From positions 7,722,261-7,753,083 of the forward strand of contig CP070627.1 of the NCBI GenBank assembly GCA_020355945.1: 30,823 nucleotides of DNA, given 5' to 3'. Each line of letters starts with the position of its first letter. Within the stretch, counting starts at the first letter, position 1. The notes beneath the pieces were generated by a model, which saw nothing but the letters and a program-made list of their open reading frames with translations, was not told where the DNA came from and made no database searches. Made by a program: the position numbers and the translations under genes. Shown piece by piece: positions 29,660 to 30,823 of the stretch. This DNA comes from Candidatus Aminicenantota bacterium (GTDB taxonomy: Bacteria; Acidobacteriota; Aminicenantia; UBA2199).

Positions 29660-30538
29660 ATGTCTATACACATACCGGTACTCCAAAAAGAAGTAACAGA
29701 GTTTTTAAAAGTATCTGCTGGTGGTATTTTCCTTGACGGCACCGTAGGATTAGGCGGCCACAGCGCCCTCATTTTAAACGCCTCTGCCAATAATTATCTA
29801 TACGGCATTGACAAAGACAACCAATCCCTGGATATTGCCAGGAAAAACCTCGAATCCTGCAAAGATCGATTTACCCTTTTTCATTCGGATTTTAAGGACA
29901 TTGGCTCCCTTACTATAGAAATAAACAAAATTGATGGTTTCTTATTCGACCTTGGCGTGTCCTCTTTTCAATTGGACAACCCGGATAAAGGATTCTCCTA
30001 CGCCCAAAACGCTCCCCTGGACATGCGTATGGATAAAAATCAAACCCTATGCGCATACCAGGTTATCAATGAATACAGCTATAACCAACTGTTTGATATC
30101 CTTCAAAAATACGGCGAATTCAAAAACCCGACAAAAATCCTTCAACAAATCATCTATCACCGCAAAAATAAAAAAATAGAAAATACAGGAGAATTAAAAA
30201 CCATTGTCAGGAAAATTTATCCCCGACAAAAAACCATGGACCCTCTTTCCCGCATTTTCCAGGCTATTCGCATCGAAGTCAACCAGGAATTAACCGGGCT
30301 TGAAACCTTTTTCTTAAACCTTTTCAATCATATGAAACCAGGTGCGCGAATTGTAATTATCTCTTTCCACTCCCTGGAAGACCGAATTACCAAAACCGCA
30401 TTAAAAAAAGCTAAAGAAAATAACCTGATCAAAATTTTAACTAAAAAGCCATTAATAGCCTCAGAAGAAGAAATCAAAGCAAATCCCAGGGCCCGTTCAG
30501 CAAAACTGCGAGCCGCAGAAAAACTATGTTTTTACTAA
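29660..30538 (+). CDS. rsmH: 16S rRNA (cytosine-1402-N4)-methyltransferase
   Basis: RsmH (MraW) methylates N4 of C1402 in 16S rRNA using S-adenosylmethionine, tuning the ribosomal P site. The 292-residue length and start MSIHIPVLQKEV fit the family. The SAM-binding motif DGTVGLGGHS (26-35), FDLGVSSFQLD, FSYAQNAPLDMRMD, ISFHSLEDRITK and the C-terminal NPRARSAKLRAAEK are all present. It normally opens the dcw cell-division cluster after mraZ and before ftsL/ftsI. Here it is preceded by a small unknown ORF and an IS, and followed by repeats rather than ftsL, so it is outside its usual cluster. The ribosome site is weak. Confidence 0.95.
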   Translation: MSIHIPVLQKEVTEFLKVSAGGIFLDGTVGLGGHSALILNASANNYLYGIDKDNQSLDIARKNLESCKDRFTLFHSDFKDIGSLTIEINKIDGFLFDLGVSSFQLDNPDKGFSYAQNAPLDMRMDKNQTLCAYQVINEYSYNQLFDILQKYGEFKNPTKILQQIIYHRKNKKIENTGELKTIVRKIYPRQKTMDPLSRIFQAIRIEVNQELTGLETFFLNLFNHMKPGARIVIISFHSLEDRITKTALKKAKENNLIKILTKKPLIASEEEIKANPRARSAKLRAAEKLCFY

Positions 30539-30540
30539 TA

Positions 30541-30621
30541 AAGAGTTTTTGCAGGGGGGTCCAGATGCGTCACGGGGGCAGTTTTTTCAAAAAGCGCCCC
30601 CCCTGGCCGCCGGAGGCAAAA
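30541..30621 (-). repeat. Dispersed GC-rich repeat, copy C (reverse orientation)
   Basis: Read on the minus strand it begins GCCTCCGGCGGCCAGGGGGG, continues with a G/C-rich half-palindrome around TTTTTGAAAAAA and GCATCTGGACCCCCC, and ends TGCAAAAACTCTT. It has the same ends as the copies at 10408 and 23531. Located directly after rsmH, it may also terminate transcription. Confidence 0.7.
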
Positions 30622-30680
30622 GTAATTTAATGGATATAGAAGGATATGGGGTCAGGTATATAATTTGCCCGTTGATCTGC

Positions 30681-30823
30681 CATTCCTCGCTTTTGTTTGG
30701 TCATTCCTCAAACATATTTGATCATTCCTCAAATTGATTCGGCCATTCCCCGGCATTATTTGACCTTTCCTCAGCTCAATTTTATCATCCCTCAACTTTA
30801 TTCGACCATCCCTCAATTTAATT
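30681..30823. repeat. Second 21-bp tandem array, running off the window
   Basis: The core CATTCCTC (variants CATTCCCC, CTTTCCTC, CATCCCTC) starts exactly every 21 bases at 30681, 30702, 30723, 30744, 30765, 30786 and 30807: seven units, continuing beyond the end. On the minus strand each unit reads T[GA]AGGAATGA, encoding LRND heptads. This is related to the TAAGAAATCAT core of the array at 4561-5060 (T-x-A-G-x-A-A-T-x-A-T in common), so both arrays belong to one family. Confidence 0.8.

Overview
The window looks like a chromosomal segment of an anaerobic, respiratory Gram-negative bacterium. It encodes several multiheme c-type cytochromes, a large outer-membrane beta-barrel and lipoproteins. 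Strong AGGAGG-type ribosome sites, a TIR-CHAT-ATPase-TPR giant protein, an L1a-type RiPP leader and a family of GC-rich intergenic repeats together recall Candidatus Aminicenantes/Acidobacteriota relatives. That assignment is inference from gene style, not from a marker gene.

Layout: (1) 2-4222, the 3' part of a TIR-CHAT-NTPase-TPR signalling or defence-like protein. (2) 4223-6000, accessory DNA: a GC-rich inverted repeat, a 24-unit 21-bp repeat array whose orientation flips in the middle, and a 5'-truncated surface-protein fragment. (3) 6075-7921, a cysK-cysE cysteine biosynthesis pair with a promoter and a palindrome at the predicted transcription start. (4) 7976-10394, two exported proteins of unknown function. 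(5) 10552-15666, on the minus strand: an octaheme cytochrome, and a four-gene operon of OB-fold protein, TPR protein, sensor histidine kinase and NarL-type regulator. (6) 16203-25060, on the plus strand: a tetraheme cytochrome with its own promoter and terminator, then a second promoter driving NHL-propeller lipoprotein, pentaheme lipoprotein, 652-residue beta-barrel, second NHL propeller, about 12-heme cytochrome and about 15-heme cytochrome. (7) 25061-26640, gene-poor DNA with an orphan lanthipeptide-like precursor behind a sigma-54-type promoter, plus strong hairpins. (8) 26651-29280, an IS4-family element with 22-bp inverted repeats and a 10-bp target duplication. It carries a transposase that seems to lack part of its catalytic core and a DruA-like (DUF4338) passenger. 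(9) 29466-30538, a small ORF and rsmH, then a dispersed repeat and a second 21-bp array running off the window.

The central block (10552-25060) reads as one functional unit. Periplasmic and outer-membrane cytochromes, a barrel and two propellers would form a trans-outer-membrane electron conduit. The tetraheme protein is a candidate extracellular (possibly filament-forming) cytochrome, and the adjacent two-component system is the likely regulator. This is the best candidate for an undescribed system. The 21-bp arrays and the orphan RiPP precursor come next.
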